Source of the DNA: UKL13-2 sp038321965
Lineage (GTDB): Bacteria; Pseudomonadota; Gammaproteobacteria; Burkholderiales; Usitatibacteraceae
Direction: 5' to 3'
DNA: 64,000 nucleotides
Assembly (NCBI GenBank): GCA_038321965.1
Contig: JBBQFL010000006.1
Coordinates: 1-64,000, forward strand
How positions within the stretch are numbered: position 1 is the first letter of the stretch; the number at the start of each line of letters is the position of its first letter. This document shows positions 42,867 to 51,917 of the stretch, piece by piece. The notes beneath the pieces are model-generated. The model had not been told where the DNA came from. It ran no database searches and saw nothing but the letters and a program-made list of their open reading frames with translations. The position numbers were made by a program, and so were the translations under genes.

Positions 42867-45800
42867 GATGTTTTTCTTGTGCTGGCTGCTGGTGCCGGTG
42901 CCGGTACTGGTGTTGAGGCTGGCGCATTTCCGTCCCTGGCAGACTGCGCGTCATTCTTGATGCGATCAACATGCGGATTATCCCATGAACCCGTTACGGC
43001 GTATTCGTAGGAGAGCGCACCCTGCAGTAATTTTTGTACCGCCAATGCGCCCAGCCCGCCGACTGGTCCCAGCAGCACTCCCACCCCCAATGCAACGCCC
43101 TCACCCAATGACGGCACCACGATGAGTTTTAGTTTGGTTTGCTCCGATGGCAACGAAACTTCGCCGGACATCTTTACATTGGCCGCCGTCCCCACGATTT
43201 CGAAATTGTCGGTATGCATGATGCCGTTATTGATCTTGATATCGCCATCGATTTTTTCAAATGCGAATCCTTCGGAGAAGACGTCGCGAAAATCCAGCGT
43301 AATGCGCCTTGGAATCGATTGCAGGCTAATGAGCGCAAGCAGCTTGCCGGCACCGACCGGAATCTGCGCAAATTGTCCGTTGCGTGCCTCAACCTTGAAC
43401 TCTCCGGAAAGAGCCGCTATCTGGAACTGGTAGGTATGCCCCGGCCAGGATAACTTGCCTTCCAGCTTTCCCGTGCCGCGTTTGAGTTGATTGCCAAAGC
43501 CGAACTGCGAAAACAATGCGTTGAGATTATTCGCCTCAACCTTCATGTTCATTGTCGTGCGTGATTTGCCCGGCTCGCCTGCAGCACTCGCCGGGTCGTT
43601 ATAGCGCTGCCACAAGCCATCCATTTCCAGTTTCGCGTGGCCGGTCGAGATGACCAGTTGGTCGATACGCCAGTTATCGCCCATCGGCGTGGCGCGCAAT
43701 TCAAGCTTGCCCAATTCGCGATCCTTGAGAGTGAACCGATCGGCGATGATGTCCAGTGCTGGAAAGTCCGCCTCTCGCGTCGGCACCGTGCTCACTATTG
43801 TTGAGGAAATCCCTTTGGGCTGAGGCACTTCGTCGGCAAGCACCAGTTTTTTCAGGCGCGCACGCACCGCGCCGCGATCGTTAAAAGCGCCTGCCCGCCA
43901 GGAAACGTCGCCGACTGCATCATCACTTTCCACCGTCAGGCGCCAATCCTCGCCGCCGTGTCGGCCCTTCAGCGTCATCGCGTCGAACGGCCTACCGTAC
44001 GCCACAAGGCCGCCAAGCTTGAAATCGAAACCGGCGAAGTCAATTCCGTTCCTGGTGATTGTCCGCGGCCCTGTTGAATCCGGTGGGCCGGCAGGCGCGG
44101 ACGGATAAAATTTTGCGAAGGCATCGCGCCAGCTATCGAAATCGAGTAACGGCATGGTGCCAGCGAACCAGAGCCCATCCGGCACGGGCGTGTTACCCAA
44201 CGCGACACCAACGCTGGCAATACCGCCACGAAAAACCGCGCTTCCATTGGCGTCAATTCGTCGTTGGAACCGCGCGTCGATCCGCGACTCCGGCGCATCC
44301 GTGGGTGGAGGTGCAGCACCGTTGCCAACTGGAACGGCAGTCGAGATCGCATTGCCTGCCAGAGCAAGAGTAATTTTTTCGCCCGACTGTCCGGTATTTG
44401 CGAATGTCAGGCGCAATTTGCGGATTTCATCGGCACGCTTGGTCAGCGGCGCTGGCAGGGTGGACGTAACGCCGAGCAGGCTGGTCTCCACCGAGATATC
44501 GACGCCACTCGCGCGCGCGGAGATGCGGCCGCCAATGTCGGCTGAGCCAGTCACCTGCTGCGGCATATTGAAGGGCAAAAGATCGCCCAACAGCGAAATA
44601 TCGGTGCGCCCGGCGAATTCGGTAATCACCCCATCGGGGCCACTCGCTATGCCAATGGCCAGCGGGTTACCAAAGGCAAGACCGGAGATGCCGTTACTTT
44701 TGACGCCGCCCTCGGTAAACACGATGCTGCCGGTCAGCCCGGTTACCAAAGGACCAAAAGCTGGTTTGGCCTGCGTCCCTCGTAGTGTGTAGGTGCCGAT
44801 TACTTTGGTCGCTACTTTGGAGCCTTCGGGCGCATGAATCGGAATTTTCAGCGTCAACTCCAGCTTCCCCGGTCCTTCGATTGAAACCGACTTGGTAAAC
44901 GCACCGACACCATTGATCAGCGGACTTTCGCGCAGGAAACGTACGACGTCTTCGCCGCGCGCGGCCGCTTCGCCCTGAATGGAAAGTGTGTATGGAAGAG
45001 CTGCGAAGTCATCGACGGCAATTGTCGTCGCGCCAAGCTTCGCGTTGAAAAACTGTCCTGATTCAAGCTTCGCGGCAAAGCCGGTGTTTTCAAATATCAG
45101 CTCGCCGGTCGCCTTCTCGGCAACTGGCCAGCCGACGGCATAGCGAAAATCCACGTCCTTGACCTTGGCGGCCAAGTGAAAATTGCCACCCTTGCCCAGG
45201 TGATAGGGGAATTCGTAAATCTCGCCCTTCAAGGAAAAATCTGCGGACAGGATCTCACCGCTGCGCACCGCCCACTCGATGTACTCGCGTGTTTGCGCTG
45301 CGCCATTGGGGAGATAGTTGGGTACAGCCACCGCCTTGGCACGGCTGAGCTTGCCTTTGATGTCGAGTGAACCGGGCCCTTTTTCCTCCTTGCCCCGCAG
45401 GCCGTCGGCCAAATATCGGGAATAGCGCCCGGCAAATTCGCCCGCAACTTCCGGGTTGGCAAACGCCACGCGCTTAAAATCGACATTCAGCGAGCCGGCA
45501 CCAATCTTCCAGTTGCCCTCGCTCTCGAGTGCATCAAATTTCAATGGCGCCCGCATCAAATTCCGCAGGTCGAGTTGCAAGTCTTTGGAAACGACGACAA
45601 ACCTGCCGCCCGTGTCATCGCCTTCAACTGTGCCGGTGAATCCGCTGATGCCAGGTACCGAACCATCAGCGTTGATCGCAAAATCCTTCATTTCGCCTTT
45701 GATGCGGTATTTTGAAATCTTGTTCAGATAGCCGGTCCACGCAAAACTCGAATTGCGCACCACACCACGCGGACTGAAACGCGCGGCGACAGTTCGTACG

Positions 45801-46939
45801 TCCTTGGGAACCGGAAAATATTCGAGCAGGGCGGCGATCACCTTCAGGTCGATGCCGGACCCGGTGATTTCACCGGACGCGGTTGCTGCATTTGCCTGAT
45901 GCTGCATGGTCAGCGAGAAATCAGCCGGTGGCAGAGTCACACCTTCACGCGTACGAAATTCAAATGCCTTGCTGCCCACGGTGAAGCCGTCATCGAGCAA
46001 GCTGTACTCTATTCGACCGGCAAGCCTGGCAATATTCAATGGCGCTACTTCCGGCGACATTTGAGCCTTGGTATCGATCAGATTGATGTCGGCGGTGATG
46101 GCACGAATCGGATTGAGCGCAACCGGCGCATTGCCCGCAGCATCAACCGAGGCAGCGTGTTGGGTGACTGAATTGTCGATGTCGATCCACGCTCTAACGT
46201 TGCCTACACCAGCCAATAAAGTGTCTGGCACCGGCAAATGCACTCGAAGCGCGGCGAAATTGGTGTTGGTGGCTGTTGCGTAAACAACACCTGATGCATT
46301 CCAACGGCCTTCTGACTTTTGCAATTTCAGATCGGCACGCAATTCGATGTGTTTGGCAAGCTCCGGCGGCGGCGTGACGGCAACGCCAATCGCATGGCCG
46401 ATCAGGTTCTTTTCGATACGCAGGCCAACGTCGGTGAATCTCAGGGCCGCACCGGATGATTGCTCATCCGTCCATGTCAATGTCGCGTGCTCAATCTCGA
46501 CACCGGATTGCTCCAGCAGCCAGTCCAACAGGCGCCAATCGTCCTCGCCATCGTGAGGCGCATTGAGCGCATGCCCGGCAAAATAAAACAGGCCGTCCTT
46601 ACCGCGGGACAAGGCAAGCTCGGGGCCGGTGAGATTCACATCAACCAGGCGTATTTGTCCAACCAGCAATGACCACCACGACAGAGCCGCGGTCATCCGG
46701 GGTAGACGTAGGGCCTCGGCGCCGGCGGCACGGGCAACCGATGTGCTGCCGGCGATTTCCCGAAAAACCACACCTTCGAGTTCCACGTACGGTCGCAGTC
46801 CAGACCAGCCGCTACGGATGGCCGCCACCGAGACATCCATCCCGCTTGCGGTCGCGACCCTGCTGATGATGTCGCCCTGATAGCTTTCCACGTTCGGCAG
46901 CACGACGTATCGCAGTGTTAGTACCATTGACGACAGCAA
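42863..46939 (-). CDS. yhdP: YhdP family (AsmA-like) envelope protein
   Basis: A very large (1358 aa or more) periplasmic protein of the YhdP/AsmA-like type that bridges the inner and outer membranes and helps to move phospholipids. Typical signs are repeated beta-rich segments, the DUF3971-like middle (FAARVNLP-type strands) and a C-terminal AsmA_2-like region with LAVQKLLQGALSYEYAVTGSWDNP. A standard start codon would cut off the N-terminal anchor: upstream codons in frame encode LFWAAVIASLLLSSMVLTLR, and the only candidate start there is CTG at 47026. Coordinates use TTG 46939. Confidence 0.85.
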   Translation of the reverse strand: MLSSMVLTLRYVVLPNVESYQGDIISRVATASGMDVSVAAIRSGWSGLRPYVELEGVVFREIAGSTSVARAAGAEALRLPRMTAALSWWSLLVGQIRLVDVNLTGPELALSRGKDGLFYFAGHALNAPHDGEDDWRLLDWLLEQSGVEIEHATLTWTDEQSSGAALRFTDVGLRIEKNLIGHAIGVAVTPPPELAKHIELRADLKLQKSEGRWNASGVVYATATNTNFAALRVHLPVPDTLLAGVGNVRAWIDIDNSVTQHAASVDAAGNAPVALNPIRAITADINLIDTKAQMSPEVAPLNIARLAGRIEYSLLDDGFTVGSKAFEFRTREGVTLPPADFSLTMQHQANAATASGEITGSGIDLKVIAALLEYFPVPKDVRTVAARFSPRGVVRNSSFAWTGYLNKISKYRIKGEMKDFAINADGSVPGISGFTGTVEGDDTGGRFVVVSKDLQLDLRNLMRAPLKFDALESEGNWKIGAGSLNVDFKRVAFANPEVAGEFAGRYSRYLADGLRGKEEKGPGSLDIKGKLSRAKAVAVPNYLPNGAAQTREYIEWAVRSGEILSADFSLKGEIYEFPYHLGKGGNFHLAAKVKDVDFRYAVGWPVAEKATGELIFENTGFAAKLESGQFFNAKLGATTIAVDDFAALPYTLSIQGEAAARGEDVVRFLRESPLINGVGAFTKSVSIEGPGKLELTLKIPIHAPEGSKVATKVIGTYTLRGTQAKPAFGPLVTGLTGSIVFTEGGVKSNGISGLAFGNPLAIGIASGPDGVITEFAGRTDISLLGDLLPFNMPQQVTGSADIGGRISARASGVDISVETSLLGVTSTLPAPLTKRADEIRKLRLTFANTGQSGEKITLALAGNAISTAVPVGNGAAPPPTDAPESRIDARFQRRIDANGSAVFRGGIASVGVALGNTPVPDGLWFAGTMPLLDFDSWRDAFAKFYPSAPAGPPDSTGPRTITRNGIDFAGFDFKLGGLVAYGRPFDAMTLKGRHGGEDWRLTVESDDAVGDVSWRAGAFNDRGAVRARLKKLVLADEVPQPKGISSTIVSTVPTREADFPALDIIADRFTLKDRELGKLELRATPMGDNWRIDQLVISTGHAKLEMDGLWQRYNDPASAAGEPGKSRTTMNMKVEANNLNALFSQFGFGNQLKRGTGKLEGKLSWPGHTYQFQIAALSGEFKVEARNGQFAQIPVGAGKLLALISLQSIPRRITLDFRDVFSEGFAFEKIDGDIKINNGIMHTDNFEIVGTAANVKMSGEVSLPSEQTKLKLIVVPSLGEGVALGVGVLLGPVGGLGALAVQKLLQGALSYEYAVTGSWDNPHVDRIKNDAQSARDGNAPASTPVPAPAPAASTRKTS

Positions 46940-47241
46940 CAGTGACGCGATTACCGCTGCCCAGAATAAAGTTCGCGTGCCAACACGTCCAAGATGAAAT
47001 AGCGCTTTTTTGATTTTGTGTTCCAGTTGACAGGCAACTAATGATGTCTGGTTGTATAAGTACTGTTACATTCAAACCACTTTGTATCCGTCATTGCAGC
47101 TTTGCCAGATACTCCCTTACACAGAGTTCGTGCAGCGATTTTCGGTGTCACGCAGACCTATGCAACCAGGCACGATCACCATGTTATTTTAACGGCCGCG
47201 ACCGCGAAAATGACGACACAGATGATGGACGATACGATATT

Positions 47242-49959
47242 TTGATAGAAATTCAGAACTTTGAAAGCCAACTTTCCCGCACCTTTCGCGCGTCGCGCTA
47301 CGCAGAAAGGCTCTGTCACGCCCAACCGACCCTGATTGCCTGGCTTCAACTGCATGCCGCCAGCCCGCTTGCAAGTGCGGCAATGCAAGCCATGCTGTTG
47401 ACGGACAGCGCAGATGACCGGCAGTTCCATGCAAGCCTGCGCAATCTTCGCAGGCACGCCATGTTGCAGTGCATTTTTCGCGACATCAACGGCCTGGCTG
47501 ATCTGGACGAAACAATGACCACGATCTCTGTTCTAGCCGATGTGACGGTGCGCGCCGCACAGAAATTTCATACCCGGACGACGGTTTCGCGCTTCGCTGT
47601 TCCCGCTGAATTGGCCGCTTCCGCGCAGGCGAACCTGGTCATCGTCGGCATGGGCAAACTTGGCGGAATGGAATTGAATGTCTCATCTGATATCGACCTG
47701 ATATTTGTCCACGCGGACGACGGCGAGGCGACGCAAGAACGATCCTGGCACGAATTTCATGCCGAGCTCGGCAAACGCATAATCCGTGCACTCGATCATG
47801 TCGACGAAAATGGCTTTGTATTCAGGGTCGACATGCGGCTGCGGCCATTTGGCGCCAGTGGTCCGCTGGTCAGCAGTTTGGCCACGCTTGAAAATTACTT
47901 CATCACCCAGGCCAGACCATGGGAGCGCTACGCCTGGCTGAAGGCGCGCGCCATTACCGGCGCCCATTCCACGACGACAGCGCTCGACACGCTGGTGAAA
48001 CCATTTGTCTATCGCCGCTACCACGACTATGCAGCCATTGAGGAAATGCGTGAGCTTCACGGCCAGATTCGCGCCGACGCGACCAAGCGCAACCGTCTCG
48101 AAGACATCAAGGTCGGCGTCGGTGGCATTCGTGAAATTGAGTTCATCGCGCAGCTATTCCAGTTGATTCGCGGCGGACGTGAGCCCGCGCTGCAGACGCG
48201 CTCCACGCGCGCCGCGTTGTCGCATTTGGCGACGCTGGGAATCATCACAGCGGCACGAATCGAGCAGCTTCAGTTGGCTTACGCTTTTCTGCGAAACCTT
48301 GAGCATCGCCTGCAATACCTCGATGACCAGCAGACGCAGCTATTGCCGACGAACGAAGAGGACCGGCAGCGCATCAGTGAGGCCATGAACCTAGTCGATT
48401 GGCAGGCCCTCATCGATAAACTGAACGGCCATCGTCAGATCGTCATTGCGGAATTTGAAGCCCTGTTCGCGAGCGGGACGGAAAAAGAAGTTGTCGTCGA
48501 TGCGGCTGGAAAACCGGAGGGCATTGCCGGGATCTGCCGCCGCATCGCTGAAACGGCGGGTATAAACGTTGCGGTCGCGAGCGAAATTGAAAGGCGTGCC
48601 AATACCTGGCTCAATTCACCGCGGACAATGACGCTTTCACACAAGTCGTGCACCCGAATCAAGGCGCTGATCCCGCAAGCGTTGCATGCGTCTCTGCACT
48701 ACGACCAATCGTCCCGTACTTTTTTCCGGCTGTTCGACCTCATCGAGGCAATCGACAAACGCGAGACATATCTGGCCTTGCTCACCGAGTACCCACACGT
48801 GCTGGAACGCGTTGCGCGGCTTGCTGCGAAAAGTGCGTGGGCGGCTGATTTTCTGCGGAAGCACCCGATTCTGCTCGATGAACTGATTGCGACGCACGCC
48901 ACCCCGGTGGGCAACAGCGGTATCGACTGGCCGCTGGAACGCAGGCAATTGCGTGCCGCTTGCGATCTGGCAGGAGCTGACACGGAAAGGCAATACGAAA
49001 TCCTGCGTCACACCAAGCAGGTCATCACGCTGAAACTCAACATCGCCGATATCGAAGGCAGGCTTGGCGTCATGGCATTGTCCGACGAGCTTTCAAGATT
49101 GGCCGAGATGCTGCTGGAGACCGCGCTAGCGCTAGCGTGGCGCTCGATGTCGACGGTTCCAATTCCGCATGCGCAGCAATCATGGGCGCCGCCAACGGGA
49201 TTCGCGGTCGTTGGTTATGGCAAGCTGGGTAGCAAAGAGTTGGGCTACGCATCTGATCTCGACCTGGTCTTCTTGTTTGATCCATCGGTCGCCGAAACAG
49301 AGCGATTTCCCAAGCTCGCGCAAAGACTGAACAGCTGGCTAAACACGACGACCGCTGGGGGCGTGCTCTACGAAACCGATTTGCGTTTACGGCCAGATGG
49401 TGTATCAGGGCTGCTGGTATCACCTATCGAAGCTTTTCACGATTACCAGTTGCATCGCGCCTGGACGTGGGAGCATCAGGCTTTAACGAGAGCCCGGTTT
49501 TGCGCCGGCGATGTCGGCCTGGCAGCGCCCTTCGAGTCGATTCGGAGCGAAGTATTATCGGCCGCACGAGACAAGATCAAGTTGCGCGTTGAAATCGTCG
49601 CGATGCGGGACAAGATGCGCGCCGAAAAGAAAGATCGCACTGACAAACTCGACCTCAAACATACGCATGGCGGCATCGTCGATGTCGAATTCATCGTCCA
49701 ATACATCATCCTCGCGTATTCGCATGAACACCCGGAGTTCCTCGGCAATCTTGGAAATTTCTCGTTGCTTACTCGATCGGCGGCCTTGGGCATCCTCGAC
49801 GAAGACAGCGCCGCAAGAGTCGGCAAGGCTTATCTTGCATACCGTGAGCGACAGCATCTTGCACGCAATAACAATGAGCTCAAGACCTGGATTTCGCCGG
49901 ATGAGTTGTCAGCGGAGCGGCACGCGGTGAGTCAGGCGTGGCTGGGTTTGCTGGGATAA
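47242..49959 (+). CDS. glnE: Glutamine synthetase adenylyltransferase/adenylyl-removing enzyme
   Basis: GlnE adds AMP to, and removes it from, glutamine synthetase in response to PII and glutamine. Two nucleotidyltransferase domains are visible: GMGKLGGMELNVSSDIDLIF (removal) and GYGKLGSKELGYASDLDLVF (addition). The start is uncertain. The frame is open from 47041, but homology begins near LIEIQNFESQLSRTFRASRY, so I use TTG 47242 (905 aa), which matches family length. Earlier in-frame residues are unlike any GlnE. It is divergent from yhdP. Confidence 0.93.
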   Translation: MIEIQNFESQLSRTFRASRYAERLCHAQPTLIAWLQLHAASPLASAAMQAMLLTDSADDRQFHASLRNLRRHAMLQCIFRDINGLADLDETMTTISVLADVTVRAAQKFHTRTTVSRFAVPAELAASAQANLVIVGMGKLGGMELNVSSDIDLIFVHADDGEATQERSWHEFHAELGKRIIRALDHVDENGFVFRVDMRLRPFGASGPLVSSLATLENYFITQARPWERYAWLKARAITGAHSTTTALDTLVKPFVYRRYHDYAAIEEMRELHGQIRADATKRNRLEDIKVGVGGIREIEFIAQLFQLIRGGREPALQTRSTRAALSHLATLGIITAARIEQLQLAYAFLRNLEHRLQYLDDQQTQLLPTNEEDRQRISEAMNLVDWQALIDKLNGHRQIVIAEFEALFASGTEKEVVVDAAGKPEGIAGICRRIAETAGINVAVASEIERRANTWLNSPRTMTLSHKSCTRIKALIPQALHASLHYDQSSRTFFRLFDLIEAIDKRETYLALLTEYPHVLERVARLAAKSAWAADFLRKHPILLDELIATHATPVGNSGIDWPLERRQLRAACDLAGADTERQYEILRHTKQVITLKLNIADIEGRLGVMALSDELSRLAEMLLETALALAWRSMSTVPIPHAQQSWAPPTGFAVVGYGKLGSKELGYASDLDLVFLFDPSVAETERFPKLAQRLNSWLNTTTAGGVLYETDLRLRPDGVSGLLVSPIEAFHDYQLHRAWTWEHQALTRARFCAGDVGLAAPFESIRSEVLSAARDKIKLRVEIVAMRDKMRAEKKDRTDKLDLKHTHGGIVDVEFIVQYIILAYSHEHPEFLGNLGNFSLLTRSAALGILDEDSAARVGKAYLAYRERQHLARNNNELKTWISPDELSAERHAVSQAWLGLLG

Positions 49960-49976
49960 AGCTGAACGAATCAGCG

Positions 49977-50041
49977 GAAGGCCAATATACGCGGGCGTTT
50001 TCGGGCATTTCTGTCTCGAAACCCGCGCCAGTTCTAGACAC
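49977..50041. repeat. Dispersed 65-bp palindrome, copy 6
   Basis: CCAATATACGCGGGCG at the left, GGGCATTTCTGTCTCGAAA at the centre, and CCCGCGCCAGTTCTAGACAC at the right. It lies just after glnE. Confidence 0.55.
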
Positions 50042-50212
50042 GCACTCACTGATTGTCATTTCGACCAAAGGGAGAAATCTGCTTTGGTCCGGCAAGCGCA
50101 ACCACCGGTGATCGTTTTCGAGCTGCTATTTTCGTTCACACAGTCTCGCAATTCACTGGCGCCACCGCGACGACATATTGTCGCCAATGTTCTGCTATGC
50201 AATAGTACGGAA

Positions 50213-50725
50213 ATGCAAGCGGCTCTACGTTCCCTTAACCAACTCGTCGCCGATAGGGTCATCGGCCAGTACGCAATTGGCGGCGCCATTGGCGCGTCGT
50301 TTTACGTAGAAGCTGTGCAGACCGAGGATATTGATGCGTTTGTGTTTCTGAAAGCGTCGCCAAGTGGTCTGATTTCGTTGACGCCGATTTACGATGCGCT
50401 CGTCGCTTTAGGTGGTTCGATTGACCGCGAGTATGTGCGTTTCGCGGAATGGCCATTGCAAATTCTACCGGACGCAAACGACCTGATACGCGAATCGATT
50501 CGCATGGCAAGCGAGGTTGAGTATGACGGCATTCCCACCCGCGTGTTTACCGCTGCGCACCTTTGCGCGGTCGCACTTCAGACGGGCAGGACAAAGGACT
50601 TTCTACGCGTTGCCATGTTTATGGAGCAACGTGCAGTTGATCTAGAACAGTTGGACAGAATTGTCGAACGCCACGGTCTGGCTGATCGATTGTCGAGAGC
50701 AATGTCTTACATTCAAGGCACCTAA
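50213..50725 (+). CDS. Nucleotidyltransferase-fold protein
   Basis: A 170-residue protein with a minimal nucleotidyltransferase pattern: IGGAIGASFYVEAVQTEDID (Gly loop then T-x-D-I-D). The rest is helical, with LCAVALQTGRTKDFLRVAMF. This resembles AbiEii/MNT-type proteins. ATG 50213 begins at the conserved part; the frame extending back to 50084 is not supported. A 58-codon gene follows two bases later, so they may be a pair, perhaps a toxin-antitoxin-like module. Confidence 0.65.
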   Translation: MQAALRSLNQLVADRVIGQYAIGGAIGASFYVEAVQTEDIDAFVFLKASPSGLISLTPIYDALVALGGSIDREYVRFAEWPLQILPDANDLIRESIRMASEVEYDGIPTRVFTAAHLCAVALQTGRTKDFLRVAMFMEQRAVDLEQLDRIVERHGLADRLSRAMSYIQGT

Positions 50726-50727
50726 CC

Positions 50728-50904
50728 GTGCACGCAAATTCCGACAAAGAGAAAATGACACACATCGTTGCCGCGAAGGCTGCGTTTCGCGTTGAGCAGG
50801 CAGGCAAAACGTGGGAGCAGCGCGTACAAGCGATTGCGCGCATGAATGCCGCGGACAAGTTGGCGAAGGCGGCGATGCAGAAATTCATGGGTGGAAAGAA
50901 GTAA
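50728..50904 (+). CDS. Small basic protein paired with the nucleotidyltransferase gene
   Basis: A 58-residue frame starting with GTG 50728, two bases after the previous stop. It reads VHANSDKEKMTHIVAAKAAF then RVEQAGKTWEQRVQAIARMN, and ends KFMGGKK. It is Lys/Ala-rich and helical. Its position suggests a partner of the upstream protein. I recognise no named family. An internal ATG at 50755 is an alternative start. Confidence 0.5.
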   Translation: MHANSDKEKMTHIVAAKAAFRVEQAGKTWEQRVQAIARMNAADKLAKAAMQKFMGGKK

Positions 50905-51027
50905 ATCGCGGTAACGAGTGGGTCTATGAAAACCAGGGCAGCCACTGCACTCTGGTGTGCGAAGTCAATTTGACACTGGCGCTAGATTTTCGGGCGCACC
51001 TGCAAAAAGTTATCGGACTAAGCTTCG

Positions 51028-51789
51028 CTAACGCGGCCTACGGGGCACCGACTGGGACTGCAGTTGTATCTGCGCACATTGCCCGGGCAACAAGAAAATG
51101 GGACTTTCCGGCACGCCATAGTAACTGTAGCTCGTCTCCTGATACGCAGTCGGTGCGGTGAGTTGGTATTGCCCAGGTGATACAGTCAATTGAAACCTGC
51201 CACTCTGGTCCGTAACGACAGTGCGCTCGACACCGTTTCCAGCAATTTTGATCGGCACCGACTTCTCTAGCACCCATTTCCGGTCTCGTACTTCTCCTTC
51301 AACTGAAGATGTCTTCGACGCAAGCGCGTTGTCGATATCTTTGGCCAGCGCCTTGGAAAATGGCTCACCGTCAATGCCTTGATTGCCCTCACAATTGTTC
51401 CAAGCCTCAAAGACACGCGGCTCCGCTGTTGCTGCCCCGAACAGAATGTAGTCTCGTCCCGCAGTGAGTAGAAGCCTTCCGCTACTATTCTCGGATTTGA
51501 TGGTGACACGTTTGAAGGCCGTACCGCGATATAGCTTAATGACGTCCACTTCGTACAGCCACCCTTCTAAACCATCGGGATCATCTGTCTTGTTGATGAT
51601 CGGGACTACCTTGAGCACTCGCCCGTGAAAGGCGATGTCGCTGTCAAAAAGGACCTGACACAACTTCGCAGCGGGAAGACGGCAAATCGCAAGCGCACTT
51701 TGTGGCCAAACCATCGCGCAACAGAGCGCAGCTATAATTTTTCGTATACGGGCCACTAAGTTGCTACTGAATTCATTCAACTGCCGCAA
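51028..51789 (-). CDS. Secreted protein with carboxypeptidase-regulatory-like domain
   Basis: A 253-residue exported protein of unknown role. The signal lies at residues 12-34 (IIAALCCAMVWPQSALA). The N-terminal half (CRLPAAKLCQVLFDSDIAFH then a GRVLKV strand) resembles NTR-like or peptidase-inhibitor-like folds found in secreted proteins. The C-terminal half (VVTDQSGRFQLTVSPGQYQL) has the carboxypeptidase-D regulatory pattern of beta sandwiches. It lies alone between the nucleotidyltransferase pair and recN, on the minus strand. Confidence 0.65.
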   Translation of the reverse strand: MRQLNEFSSNLVARIRKIIAALCCAMVWPQSALAICRLPAAKLCQVLFDSDIAFHGRVLKVVPIINKTDDPDGLEGWLYEVDVIKLYRGTAFKRVTIKSENSSGRLLLTAGRDYILFGAATAEPRVFEAWNNCEGNQGIDGEPFSKALAKDIDNALASKTSSVEGEVRDRKWVLEKSVPIKIAGNGVERTVVTDQSGRFQLTVSPGQYQLTAPTAYQETSYSYYGVPESPIFLLPGQCAQIQLQSQSVPRRPR

Positions 51790-51854
51790 GTGATATCTGA
51801 TCGAACAATTGGCTGCGCTGCATCAATATACAGGCAAACATTTTCAAGGCATAG

Positions 51855-51916
51855 AACCCGATTTGACGGGCGTTTTCTGGCATTTTGTGCTCAAACGGCC
51901 CGCCAATGCTGGGGTT
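51855..51916. repeat. Dispersed 65-bp palindrome, copy 7
   Basis: AACCCGATTTGACGGGCG at the left, CTGGCATTTTGTGCTCAAA at the centre, and GGCCCGCCAATGCTGGGGTT at the right. It is just beyond the recN stop. Confidence 0.6.
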
Positions 51917-51917
51917 G

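Noticed and set aside
47041..47241. Long N-terminal extension of glnE
   Set aside because: The residues are Cys/Arg-rich and unlike GlnE. Homology begins at the TTG 47242 region.
50905..51027. Further copy of the dispersed palindrome near ACTGGCGCTAG
   Set aside because: Only one end resembles the family and no matching right end is visible.
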